A DNA stretch of 64,000 nt, taken from Siderastrea siderea. Lineage: Eukaryota; Cnidaria; Anthozoa; Scleractinia; Rhizangiidae. A program made the translations under genes and the position numbers. The notes under the pieces were generated by a model. The model worked only from the letters and a program-made list of their open reading frames with translations. It was not told where the DNA came from and did not search any database. Shown piece by piece: positions 10,576 through 20,911 of the stretch. How positions within the stretch are numbered: the first letter of the stretch is position 1; each line of letters starts with the position of its first letter. The stretch is taken from positions 47,064,003 through 47,128,002 of the forward strand of contig OZ034974.1 of NCBI GenBank assembly GCA_964030785.1, in the 5' to 3' direction.

Positions 10576-11407
10576 AGCGGAGCCAGCGCGCTAGCGCGTC
10601 AGCGGAGCTCCATTGCTAAGGAAATTTGGTAATCTATCAAGCCAAAAAATTTTGGTAGTGACGTAGTAGTCACGTGACCGTCCGTCCGTACATCCCTCCG
10701 TCCGTACGTCCGTCCGTCCGCACCACAGGGCTACCAATACACTTCATACACTGGATATAACCCTGTGCTGAATCCCGTGTGTTTTCGGCGCGAAATCGCA
10801 TGTTGACCCGCGTTGTAGCAAAACAAGCAAAGACAACAAAAGTCAAAAACAAATTTGTTAATGGAAAAAAAAGTTCAGAAGAACACTCAGTTGTCTTTTT
10901 GGTGGAAGGGGAAAAGTTCAATCTAGGCGAAAGAAATTCGGCGATAAAGTTCAGGCAAAAAGTTCAAATTTGCCTCGTCGGTTCTGTTCAAACTCGGTCG
11001 GCACACCGCTTGAGTTTGCAGCTTTTCGCAGCGGTTTCGACGCCAAATATAGCAGAGCTAGTGCTTCTTGGTTTTTTCTGTCCACAACCATGGTTTTTAC
11101 GGCGTTTCGAACACATTTTGCCGGGAAAAACACCAGCATTTTCATGCTGATAGGCAGCTTGTCACGAAAAAAGAAATAAGTATTAAAATTAACCTCTGAA
11201 CTAATGTCATACGCCCATGGCCTAGTGGACTAGTTACCGGCATCTCACGCCGATGACCCGGGTTCGACACTCAGCGGGAACAAGGATTTTCTTTCTTTTT
11301 TTTTTTTTTTAATAAAACGACTTGGATGAGAGTATTTTCACAAATTAATAACTGAAAGCAAAAACAAAACAAAAAGGGGGCTCCGCTTTTAGGCTTGGCT
11401 AAATCTA
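10576..11407. mobile_element. Copy-1-specific insertion of about 830 bp
   Basis: The second copy reads straight from ACTTATCC to ATAATTACTGCC (near 59070-59080), whereas copy 1 has about 830 bp between these words. The extra block begins GCGGAGCCAGCGCGC and ends near GGGGGCTCCGC, giving short inverted ends GCGGAGCC / GGCTCCGC. It contains tandem CCGTCCGT-type words at 10676-10721 and a tRNA-like sequence at 11211-11281. Exact ends and target duplication are unclear. Open frames inside it (for example 10779-11150) have no recognisable motif and I do not treat them as genes. Confidence 0.6.
11211..11281 (+). tRNA. tRNA-Glu(CTC)-like sequence, probably a pseudogene or SINE head
   Basis: An A-box match TGGCCTAGTGG (11218 on) and a B-box match GGTTCGACAC are correctly spaced. 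Between them an anticodon arm pairs CGGC with GCCG around the seven-base loop ATCTCAC, giving anticodon CTC. A T-rich tract after 11290 would act as a Pol III terminator. The acceptor stem pairs poorly (three of seven pairs) and the T-stem has a mismatch, so a functional tRNA is unlikely. It could be the head of a tRNA-derived SINE carried in the insertion at 10576-11407. Confidence 0.45.
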
Positions 11408-11954
11408 TATATTAATTACTGCCTCCTTCAAAAAACTCAACCTAACCAAATGAAGCATTTTTTGTCTGAGTTCAAACAGAGAAGAAGAGAAGTCACCCTT
11501 TGGTAGAATTAGTGCAAACTTAGAAAAAAATTGTCGGCTAAAATAAATTCTTCAAGTTTAAGCTCTCAGCGTCACAAACGAACATGGACCTACGATTTTT
11601 AGCACACATGTGGTCTATATACACGTATAACAACCTTATGTGTTAACGAAGTTTCAAAGCTTTTTCCAGTTTGATTTCAAGACCAAGCTCTGAATCACTG
11701 AGTTATTTCTGTTTTAATACCCACTGCTATCACTGAAACACTAGTACTCAACCAAATTGGACAAATGTTGTGAGCCTGAGTACTTACTATCATGGTAGCC
11801 AGTGTCCACTCAGGCCCTGACCACAGCTTCTCTTCAAGGTAGCATCGTAATATTGAAGAAGCACAGCTGGAACTTAAGTCAAACAAACAGTTCAAATTAA
11901 TTGACTTCAAGTGAAAGATATTTAGCAAATATGATGCTTTGCTTTTTATCTTAT

Positions 11955-12462
11955 ACAGTTGACTTTCGATAACTCGAACCTTCAAGGAAAATCAAAAAAA
12001 GGTTCGAGTTATCAGGAGTTCGAGTAATCCAGAAATGACACCAACTTATCACATGTATTCTCACAGGAAGAACTGAGACGTTTTGTCGGTGTACCAAAAT
12101 ACGAGGAAACTAAAGAAATTGACACAGTGGACAAATAGACACGTTAAAACTAAAAGGCTGCTCATTTTTTCGAAAATTAATTTACAATAAATGCAGTGTT
12201 AATTGGAACGTGTTTTGTCCCACTACACTTTGACAAACAAGGTTCGAGTTATCGCGGGAAAAACTATAAAGAAAATGACCTGAAGGGAATAGGAATTCAC
12301 TCAGAGTTAGCGGGAGTGTCGAGTTAATTATCAAGGGTTAGAGTTACTAAGGGTAAAATTACAGTGAATGTTAATGAAACAAATCCAGGGGAAATCAGTT
12401 TTGGTTAGAGTTAGCGTGTCAGATTTGAGTTACCGAGGGTCTGATTTACCAGGAGTCAACTG
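11955..12462. mobile_element. TA-flanked MITE (Tc1/mariner- or pogo-like), copy 1
   Basis: The left end TA then CAGTTGACTTTCGATAACTC is mirrored at the right by GGAGTCAACTG then TA. Inside, GGTTCGAGTTATC-type words recur several times in both orientations. A TA target with CAGTTGAC ends is typical of Tc1/mariner/pogo-derived MITEs. There is no open frame of note. The duplicate at 59612-62784 is split by a large insertion. Confidence 0.75.
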
Positions 12463-12790
12463 TATGCTAATATTAATGTAATTATTATTGCTTTTAACCT
12501 GATACAATTAAATCAGAGTTTAACTTGTTTCAGTAAAACTGTCAAACTATGGCTAATCAATCTATTAGGGTCTTCCATCTTCTCACCACAGAGAGAGTGA
12601 GGTGACTATGGTGGGGATTGAAAAAGACTCTGGGAATGCGTTTGAAAATAATTATCTTTCAGTTCTCTGATTGAAATAATTAATATATTAATAAAACCAC
12701 TAATTTTGCTTAAAGTGGAATGAGTAACTATGCAAGTGATTAAAAAACCACATTTCACTATTCATAATATATGTATTTTCATTTTCACAG

Positions 12791-12912
12791 ATAATGTGCA
12801 CACTTCTCATGAACAGAAAATTTCCAGAATTTTTGACAATGCTAGACCTTGAAACACTTCCTGGCGATGCACAGAAGTTACTCAAAGATCTTATTGGAAA
12901 TTTTGAGAAAAG
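12791..12912 (+). CDS. Transposase exon 10
   Basis: Between TTTTCACAG and GTACCAG, in phase 0, it reads IMCTLLMNRKFPEFLTMLDL, then ETLPGDAQKLLKDLIGNFEK. It lies in the C-terminal region downstream of the DUF4218-like block and leaves two bases, as exon 11 requires. In the second copy the 3' part and donor of this exon are deleted. Confidence 0.6.
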
Positions 12913-13657
12913 GTACCAGTCCACCTTGTGTATTATGATAACTGATTAAACATTATCAGATGCAAAAAATTTCAATTGAAAACTTTTTTAAACAATAATT
13001 ACTTAATCATGTTAAGTATTTAAAAATCAATCTGTAGCTCAACCCTTGTCATTCAAGTGCACTAATACACAATCCATTCCTATCCAAGGATGTCTGCTTA
13101 ACAGAGCCCAGAAATAAGTTTACCAATCAAAACCTGCATGTTTCAAAGATTTTTCTGAAATGAAATTTAGCCTTCTTGTCAGTGAGATAGAACTATTGGC
13201 CTGATATTTCATTATAAGCACAGAACCTGGGAATTAAGGAATGTGTGACTAGTTACCAGAATATCTTTCTAGACTGCTAAATTGGTAGCTATTATCAAAC
13301 ATTACACAATAATTACAGACTGTACATACAACAGATGAACTCTCAACTATATAATACTGAGTCCTGTAAAAACACAATACCCTCCCCAAATAAAAAATGT
13401 AAGAGTCCTCAAAGATTAAAGTCAATAAACCAAGAAAAATTAAACTCTTGCATCACTCAGGTCATGTAATAAAAGACCTTGACACCTGTTTAAAGAAAAC
13501 ATTTAGATATTGCTTATTTGATAGTAAACTGAACATATTGGTTTTTATTGGTTTTTATGGTGTTCAAACTTGCCAGTTTGACTCAGCATCAATTTTTTTA
13601 AATATAAGTCATAATCCAGAAGCTGAATAAATATTGTTCTAATCAAAATCATAACAG

Positions 13658-14228
13658 GATGCATCGCAACCAACACACATCCCGCATGCTTCCTCTTGGA
13701 AAAGAGCAGAACATCGTGCTCCAGGTAGACCAGAGGGCAGCCCTCGATAACTACCTGGAGGCTAAAGGAAAGCCACCATTTACATCTCACAGAATTGGAA
13801 GCTATTACAGAGTGGAGAAGGAAGGTCAGACTTTCTTCTCTGCTCTGTACACCAGGATGCAGAGAAGAAATTCGCATACCTTGGCCTATGGGGATGAAAG
13901 CGAGGAAGAGAAGTATGGCTGCATACAACTCTTCCTTAATTTCCAAGGTGCACTTCTGGCCCTTTTAAAGCCACTAGAAGTTGCAAGAAACCACTGCCAT
14001 CAGCTGTTGTCTTCACCCATTGGAACAGACCTGCAGTCTGCCATCAAGGACACACTAGATGAACACATCTTGGCCATTGATGACACCTTCACCATGGCAA
14101 TGGAATGTGAGGACATCAACGCCTTAAAAGTGGTGGAGTTGTCATCAGTAAGAAGAAAGTGTGTCCTTGTAGAGATTGACAAGGTTAAGTACGTCAGTAC
14201 AATCCCTAATATTTTTGAGAGTGACTAG
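13658..14228 (+). CDS. Transposase terminal exon
   Basis: The acceptor ATAACAG ends at 13657. AG plus G gives an arginine, and the frame then runs about 189 codons to TAG at 14226-14228, ending VSTIPNIFESD. It includes SHRIGSYYRVEKEG and LDEHILAIDDTF, and the near-terminal CVLVEIDKVKYVS. The ending resembles the C-termini of invertebrate CACTA-like transposases. A GTTAAG near the end could be a donor, but the direct stop is simpler. No AATAAA lies immediately downstream. Confidence 0.65.
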
Positions 14229-14408
14229 GGTTACATGAGGCCAAGCTGGAGACTTAACCATGGGTACATTTTAGTTTACACAAACCATGATTATCTAGAT
14301 TACTATACATTGTAGTCACTATCTGTCTTTTCATTGGCTAAGAGCCTACAGTTAATTCTGGGAATCAGCGCCACCTACAGATTATTCACTAATCTGCTAG
14401 CAGATGCA

Positions 14409-14642
14409 ATGATGCTTTTCCAAGAGCAATCTGGGAGGCATCTGAAAGTGAAGTACTTCCTTGCTCGTCGATTCGCTTCTTCAACCGAACAAGAAATTGA
14501 AAAATTGCTGAAACAAAAAGACTCGGAAAACAAAAGAAGGCTGACAAAAATTGGGAAGGAACTGTTCCACGAATACCTTAAGGAAAAAAGCGTTCAGAAG
14601 CCGGAAGACATAGAAGCCGGAACATATTTTGTTTACCTGTAA
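14409..14642 (+). pseudogene. Fragment resembling the N-terminal domain of Crypton/DUF3504-type proteins
   Basis: The frame is open from about 14334; the first in-frame ATG pair is at 14409/14412. It reads RRFASSTEQEIEKLLKQKDS, then ENKRRLTKIGKELFHEYLKE, then a stop at 14640-14642. The RFA...E.E.E.LL..KDS.N....TK....LF..YL.EK pattern is what I recall of the helical N-terminal domain of tyrosine-recombinase-derived (Crypton, ZMYM/QRICH-type) proteins. About 77 residues remain, and everything downstream is missing. The reading stops within a few bases of the palindromic element at 14649, which suggests truncation by that insertion. The family call is tentative. Confidence 0.45.
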
Positions 14643-14648
14643 AACAAT

Positions 14649-14935
14649 GTATAATAAAACAATTATTGGATTCAGTTTTTGCAACATCCGGAATAATCAA
14701 GGACTCGGTAAGTGTTATCAGCCTCAGCCCCTGGCTTTGGCTAATAACAGTTACCTCGACATTGATTATTCCGGATATTGTAAAAACCTCACCCAATAAT
14801 TTACAACTATCCTGCGAAATCGCGCAGAATATCACCTGATACTTAGCCGACGAGGCCGTAGGCTGAGTTGGCTAAATCAGGGGATATTCCGCAAGATTGA
14901 GCAGGATACAACTGTAATTGTTTTATTATTCAACA
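14649..14935. mobile_element. Composite palindromic element
   Basis: An outer pair (ATAAAACAATTATTGG left, TGTAATTGTTTTATTA right) encloses two hairpins. The first, 14655-14803, pairs CATCCGGAATAATCAA with TTGATTATTCCGGATA around GGCT/AGCC. The second, about 14808-14911, pairs TATCCTGC and TTAGCC words with GCAGGATA and GGCTAA. No target duplication was clear. It resembles the long-stem MITEs common in marine invertebrates. Confidence 0.6.
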
Positions 14936-15878
14936 AATTCCCATCGCTTACCATTTTCAGAACGAGAAAAACTACGGCTCTATGATAAAAACGCTAAAAG
15001 CTAGCAACACATAAGCTTAATAAAAATCAAAACAGAACTTCAAGAAATCGAAGTTTACTACCGTTCACTTAAAAAGACTTATTTACAAACTCATGTTTGG
15101 AAATGACAAGACAAAGGAAAAAAAATATTGCTACCTTACCGAGAATAAGTCCTCTTTCTGTGAATTAAAATCTTTTCAACTTTATTCTTTACAACTTTCC
15201 GTGAGCAAGTGTGCTGCTTCGTTCGCAATAGCATTTTCTTGGTTGAGTTCTCACTATGAAAATTCCAAGTCAACCTCTGGATATCTTTGTGAGCTGAAGC
15301 AAATACTTGTTGACTTTTTGAGAACATTTAATCGTGGAAAGTTTCTTCCAGAAAGTTAAAATTTACGGAGAACACTGCTAAAACTGCCTCGCTTTTCAAA
15401 ATGGCCGCCAAACAAGCAATGAAAGAAAATCTGCAGTGCACTTCCAAATATGGTCATTTACGTATATCGCAGGATATCTGTCATGTAGGATGACAGATAT
15501 TGAGGGCTTCCTTACCATATATGGGCATAGTGACAATTTATTGAATAATAATTGTTTAATATAAGGCTGGTTAGTCAAACCTGGGTCAGCTCTCACTTAA
15601 TTTTCTCCTGATCTAAGACTAGTATTTACGAGTAATCTACTTGCTGCAAACAAAATGGAGGAAAGCACTCATTAAGTAAGGGTAAAAGCTCTCTTTAGCG
15701 AACATGTAAGAAAGGGGGGCGAGTATTAGAGAAGGGGCTTAAGCACGTTTGCGCTAGTTGTTTTTGCACATCCTTTGTGAACATTTTGAGAAAATTGATT
15801 GAAGAAGGGTTGACCTGTGGCAGTGACCTGACCAGGGGTAGTCTCCAGCCTGGGCTCATGCAAAGGCCCCTATCAGTA
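14936..15878. other. Intergenic, no supported gene
   Basis: Open frames here (for example 15093-15359) are short and without motifs. A small hairpin built on GATATCTGTCAT / ATGACAGATATT lies at about 15474-15502. Nothing else stands out. Confidence 0.4.
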
Positions 15879-15884
15879 CTAAAT

Positions 15885-16149
15885 CAGGGTAGTAACAAGG
15901 TATGTGTTTTCTTTGCTGATCCCATTTTTGTACGCAAATTCCTGATCCTTGATTCCAAAAGCGTGACCCATTTTCGTCCCTGATCCCACAAATATGGAAT
16001 AACCTGATCCCTGATCCCTAAAAAAACTGCTGATTACGATCCCATGGTGTATGATCCCTGGGCCTAGGGCTGTGATCTCAGATCCCATCCTTCTGATCCC
16101 TGATCCCACCCCTTTGATCCCTGATCCCACATACCTCGTTACCACCCTG
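15885..16149. mobile_element. CAGGGT-ended element with 6-bp target duplication and internal GATCCC repeats
   Basis: The left end CAGGGTAGTAACAAGGTATG is mirrored by CATACCTCGTTACCACCCTG at the right, about 22 bp with two mismatches. The hexamer CTAAAT occurs immediately outside both ends (15879-15884 and 16150-16155). Inside, CTGATCCC-type words repeat about ten times on the plus strand. There is no coding capacity. A second element with CAGGGT ends and a 6-bp duplication is at 52421-52840. Confidence 0.8.
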
Positions 16150-16155
16150 CTAAAT

Positions 16156-16573
16156 ACTTTCCATTTGTAATATAAGACAGGGCTTCTGATATTTACTATG
16201 CAAGGGTGTGATTTCACACAATTTCGTGATATCAGCAAAATGTTTAAAAAGTAGTATGTTAAATTCTTGAGACATCACTAAATTAAGATCTTTCAAAAAG
16301 GTAAAGATGGATTTCAAACTTTAAAAAAAAAACCATCTCGAGTATGGTGTTAGGTTGGTTTATTACATTTTGGCGTTCCTACACATACTATCACATTGCA
16401 TCCAGAGTATCAATTGTTGAAACCTCAAAAAGTATTTGAAAGCTAAGTCTAACGTGCGATTATTATGTTACCTCTCAGATGGCATGAATGTCATGTCTAT
16501 TTACTTGACCATCGATAGATCTTTCTATGGTACCCTTTTTATTTGCATTAATTCTGTCAATTAAGTCCATTTT
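16156..16573. other. Intergenic, no supported gene
   Basis: AT-rich sequence without a recognisable frame, repeat or signal. Confidence 0.4.
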
Positions 16574-16936
16574 TCAGACAATTCTACAATGATACAATGT
16601 GTTTTGACTTGCAATTGGCTTTAAACAACCAGGCATTGCATGTATTAGTGAACATATGGAAGGAACAGCACTGGGCTCTATCATCATGAGAAGGTACATG
16701 CAAACCATTTCCAGATGTGAATCTTGTGCTCTTTCATTGAGAAAAATCATTTGGTTGTTAATGTCTGCTGAGTCAGAGAAAAATTCTGTTGTTCTTCTTC
16801 TGACACCCCCAAGTAGAAAAACTAGGTTCAAACTAGGTTCAGTTTTGAAAAATTTTGCAATCTGCCACACAGTTGTACTTTTTTTGTCACAGAATTTACC
16901 ATGAAATGCCACATAATTTCTCAACTTTTTTTGCAC
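16574..16936 (-). CDS. Unrecognised open frame, possible gene fragment
   Basis: A 120-codon open frame on the minus strand includes YVAFHGKFCDKKSTTVWQIA and LGGVRRRTTEFFSDSADINN. The composition looks more protein-like than its surroundings, but an overlapping plus-strand frame of 82 codons exists and no family is recognised. It could be one exon of a decayed element gene. No boundary signals were pinned down. Confidence 0.25.
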   Translation of the reverse strand: MQKKLRNYVAFHGKFCDKKSTTVWQIAKFFKTEPSLNLVFLLGGVRRRTTEFFSDSADINNQMIFLNERAQDSHLEMVCMYLLMMIEPSAVPSICSLIHAMPGCLKPIASQNTLYHCRIV

Positions 16937-19154
16937 CCTATCAGGAGCCCTGAATTATAAGAAGTCACATTCAATTGCAAACTGAAATGCCCAGTTAATT
17001 GTTTCAATGACACTGCATTTGGAGTTTTTATTCTGTTTGACAATTATTTTTAGGTCAATAGTATTCTACATTTTTTACCTAAGTTTTCCTAACTCAAATG
17101 CGCGAGACTTTCGACCATACCTATTTGTAAAGTATAAAGCGACTTTAAAGATGACAGTATTTTGTTTGTAAACAAGTGTAAGGAAACAAATTTCATGGAT
17201 CAAGTGACACATGTTTACAGGAGTTTCGTATTTTTCTTATTTTTGGCCGGTGTAAGTCAAGGTTGATTTTTGGGGCTGAAAAATCCAAAAAATACGCTAG
17301 TACGTGAATTTCCAAAAAAATGTTTGACTACTCCTGAACATTGCCGAAGATGTCCCTGTGACTTCAAACACTGCCGAAGACTCCCAAAGATGTTCTGATG
17401 ATTACTGAACGATTCCAGGTCATGTCGCAGTGCAAAGCTTGTTAGCAAACTTGTTAGCTTGATATGTAGGACTCACATTTTAGTGCTGTTCACTGGACCA
17501 TTCGGTGCAAATTGAATTCAGTTTTTCATGTTAATGGTTAATGAGCAAGTTGTCCACAACTGTGAGTCAGGCATGAGAAATTGTAGATTAGTGGTGTGAT
17601 ATTAGGAACCATGTTTTCAATCTTCAGGCGTCAGTGACTCACGCCTAATGCGCGTGAGCTGGCAGGTATACTTTTCTTAACGGCTTCTGTTGCCTAATTG
17701 TATCCCAAAATTTTTAACTGTACTTAGCAAGTGTTTCCCTATGTAACTGTAAGAACTTCTGCTACCACAGAAACTGATTTTGACCATGTGGGTGATGAAT
17801 GTAGTAGTCTGTTGTCAACAAACTATCAATTCTAATTGCTATCCTTTGTTTGGTTTCTCAGTGGAAGAAACATGAGCAAACTATTCCTTTGTCTAATGTA
17901 TGTACTTTTTGTCAGAAATAAATTTTCATGAACAATGTTTTTCTCATATTTTTAGTCCGTGAGTGCTCTGTGAAGCAATTATCACCCATCTCTGGATTCA
18001 TAATGTCAACTGCGCCATCAACAAAATCACAGGTGCCCTGCTTAATGAATATTGGATGTCTAGGGTGCGAAGGGGCTTAGGGAGAGTCGAGATTTGGACT
18101 TTAGAGTAGGAATCTAGGACAACTCAACCACTATACTGTAGTATAACTTTTTTTGTCCATGTAGAGAACACAGTAAAGAGAAAAACGTACTTCAGTAGAA
18201 AATATGAATAAACTTGGTGCAGCCAAATTATACAACTGCATCGCCTTGACACTTGTATAAGTTCAGTCACAGTGACAAAATTCGTTGGCTCTAGAAAAAC
18301 ATGGAAGTGCAAAGTTACAGGTGGACGTTAATGAGGAGTGGAGAAGGGATCTGACCTAAACATCCAATGGGTGTTAAGCGGGGAGCTTGCGATAATATGT
18401 CAACAGTGCCTTATGTCTCAATGCACCAGTCAGTTCCGGGAGTGCCCATTCCCCTGGACATTGGTGTGGCCGGGCTTAAGGCTACCCCACAGCATTTGGT
18501 GGTCTTGCGATTTTCACGTCACAGTCCTGTCACTTCCTTTCAGAGATAACCTCATCGGGCTTGGACAAGGAGTTTTTTTATTAACTTTTTCTAAGGACGA
18601 CAAAATGAAATGGTAGATCCCCAGAAGGAATCAGTCATTGGAGCAATACAGAGAAACAAGACTTATTTGCCCTTTTACTTCTACTGCAGGGCATTTGGAC
18701 AGTGGGGCATTGGACAGTTTGTTTTCAAAAAATCCTAATCCCAGGTGAAGGAATCGGCACTCCTACCTTTTTATGCAAAAACATTTCACGAATCTCAACA
18801 CTCATACCGGGCATGTAGTCAATTGACGTGACTTTAACGTCAGTGTAGATACAAGATTACTGGAGTATGCAGGAACTGAACGTTACTGTGAACTGTGAAC
18901 GTTAAGTACCTAACTCCCATGTTGTTTGCACCAAGCCTAACTCTCTAGATCTTCGTCGTTCTAGACAGTGAAACATGTTGCACATTTAAATTATATATTA
19001 ATAACAAGCTTCGCTTAAGTGTGTTTGGAAAAGTTTATCGCTTGATCGTGTGCGACATTTAAAACCCTATTATATTCCATCTTAAATGTTAAAAATCAAA
19101 ATTTTCCTAAAATTCAACTCAATGGAAGCCTAACACAAGAAATATTTCTTACCT
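16937..19154. other. Mostly non-coding; two weak exon candidates
   Basis: At 17957-18031 a stretch bounded by TTTTTAG and GTGCCC is open in one frame (CSVKQLSPISGFIMST). Around 18400-18550, between CAACAG and TTTCAG, one frame reads VPYVSMHQSVPGVPIPLDIG and then HLVVLRFSRHSPVTSFQR. Neither is recognised and their phases were not reconciled. Short direct repeats of GGCATTTGGACAGT / GGCATTGGACAGT lie near 18690-18720. No other structure was seen. Confidence 0.3.
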
Positions 19155-19409
19155 CTAGTAACTACTTATATTGCTGGCTGCATGTTCAAGCGTGAGCGTC
19201 ATTGAGTCGTCAAACTTTCCATCTCCGTATAAACCACTGACATGATGATTATAAGTTAGAAAACTTTCTAAAAAACCTCCATAGAGCTCGCATGAATTTC
19301 CATCCATTAAAAGCTGATTTGAAGATGCAACATAAACTTTCTTACGCGTAATATACGGCACAAGAAGACTCAAATCGGGGCGCACCTTCGAGTAAAAACT
19401 TATCGACAA
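19155..19409 (-). CDS. Unrecognised open frame, possible first exon
   Basis: An 84-codon minus-strand frame contains RPDLSLLVPYITRKKVYVAS and LYGGFLESFLTYNHHVSGLY. A good donor (AGAG then GTAAGAAA) lies just past its stop, at about 19150. It may be a coding exon whose true donor is slightly upstream. The family is not recognised, and the call depends only on length and composition. Confidence 0.3.
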   Translation of the reverse strand: MSISFYSKVRPDLSLLVPYITRKKVYVASSNQLLMDGNSCELYGGFLESFLTYNHHVSGLYGDGKFDDSMTLTLEHAASNISSY

Positions 19410-20160
19410 CCTGGTTTATACTGCGCAAGTCACGACTCACCACTCACTCGTTACCAGTATCTGACCTCAGTGAATTTACACGTGCTTTGCAGTCCTTTTA
19501 TTCTCTGTAAGTAGTGAAAAGTTAATTTCGTAAGGAGTGTTTTTTACATTGGCAATCTTGATAAATAATCACTGATAAATTTCACTTTGATAAGGATTAC
19601 TTTAAATTTTAACTGTGCAAATATAACTTTTCCCTGAGATTGTAATAAGCTTAATATATTATAACTCCAGTGATAACGCAATCACAAACCGTTATGATTT
19701 AATTACTTTTTTATTGAAATAATTTTAACGGTCAAACTAGTCAATATGCCGTCTCGTAAATAATTGTGCATACAATAAATATTCAGTTACAGTTTAATAT
19801 TCAAGCAGCCTGGCGCGCACATTACGTCTCCATTAGGCCTCCGGCAATTTAACAAATATGCATAGACGAGATGATTAAACTAACACAGTAGAAAGAAAAC
19901 GTCCATAGTGACTGAATACCATTAACACTGAGGAGTTCACCTGTGGATAACAACACAATGAAAATTCATAAGAAATTCAGTGCTCGTTTTAAAAACACTA
20001 GTAATGTTAAAGCGCATTAAATGTTTTGCATAATGAAATTTGTTAGCTGGCCTTTCCCGTCTTTACCAGGAAACGAACATCCTTTCAAGATTGACATGGG
20101 GATCCTAAGAGATTTTTTTTTCCATCACCATGCCTTCAGGAAGCACACCATTTCCCGGTG
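19410..20160. other. Intergenic, no supported gene
   Basis: AT-rich sequence with no coding signal or clear repeat. It leads into the GC-rich satellite. Confidence 0.4.
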
Positions 20161-20860
20161 GGATCTAGGTGAAGATGAAAATCCCTCCAGGATTCTCTCC
20201 GGGAATGGAAAGCCCGCAAAAACTCCTGGAATATATCCCTCGAATATCCCGCCGGGATTCTTGCCAAGATATCATTGTCTGGGCAAGATCCCGGGAGATC
20301 CCGCCGGGAAAGGAAAATCCCGCCAGGATTCCCGCCGAGATTCCCCTCCGAGACAATTTCTTGTCAGGATCCTGGCGGGATTTTTGCTGGGAAATTTATT
20401 TCCTGCCGGGATCCCGTCGAGATGCGGGAATCTTGCCGGGATCCCGCTGGGAAAGGAAAATCTCGCCGGGATTCTTGCCGGGGTGAAATTTTCTCGGCAA
20501 GATTCCGGGAGGTCCCACCAGGAAAGGAAAATTCCGTCGGGATTCCCGCCGAGATTCCCCTCCGAGACTATTTCTTGTCATTATCCCAGCGGGATTTTTG
20601 CCAGGAAATTTATTTCCTGCCGGGATACCGTCGGGAAGCGGGAATCTTGCCGGGATCCCGCCGGGAAAGGAAAATCTCGCCGGGATTCTTGCCGGGATGC
20701 CATTGTCTCGGCAAGATCCCTGGAGGTCCCCCCGGGAAAGGAAAATCCTGCCTGGATTCCCGCCGAGATTCCCCTCCGGGACTATTTCTTGTCGGGATCC
20801 CGGCGGGATTTTTGCCGGGAAATTCATTTCCCGCCGGGATCCCGCCGGGAATCCCGGTAG
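20161..20860. repeat. GC-rich satellite, 214-bp period, built of GGGATCCCG-like words
   Basis: The marker AGGAAAAT followed by CCGCC-type words recurs at 20311, 20525 and 20739, exactly 214 bp apart, giving about three units. Each unit is a patchwork of short palindromes such as CCGGGATCCCG, CCCGCCGGGA and GGCGGGATTTTTGC, with a second AGGAAAATCTCGCCGGGATT half-unit inside. The palindromic composition leaves long open frames on both strands (up to 279 codons) that are repeats of Pro/Gly/Arg/Ser words. I regard these as artefacts. Confidence 0.85.
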
Positions 20861-20911
20861 TCATTTTACAATATCATCAGTTTTACTAAAACTATTCATC
20901 AATATCTCTTA

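Larger units (their letters stand above)
8339..13878. repeat. Duplicated segment, copy 1 (partner 56851-64000)
   Basis: From ATGGCAGAAGATGCC onward, this stretch recurs at 56851 with only scattered substitutions and small indels. The repeat includes the intron MITEs and exons 9 to 11 of the transposase. Differences: copy 1 carries an extra block at about 10576-11407. Copy 2 carries a 2.66 kb insertion (59873-62537) and lacks about 200 bp around exon 10. The true right limit is unknown because copy 2 runs off the window. Confidence 0.9.

Noticed and set aside
10779..11179. Overlapping frames of 123, 69 and 64 codons in the copy-1-specific insertion
   Set aside because: Several frames on both strands are open at once and none shows a recognisable motif.
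11211..11281. A functional tRNA-Glu gene
   Set aside because: The acceptor stem pairs badly and the T-stem has a mismatch. It is kept only as a tRNA-like pseudogene or SINE head.
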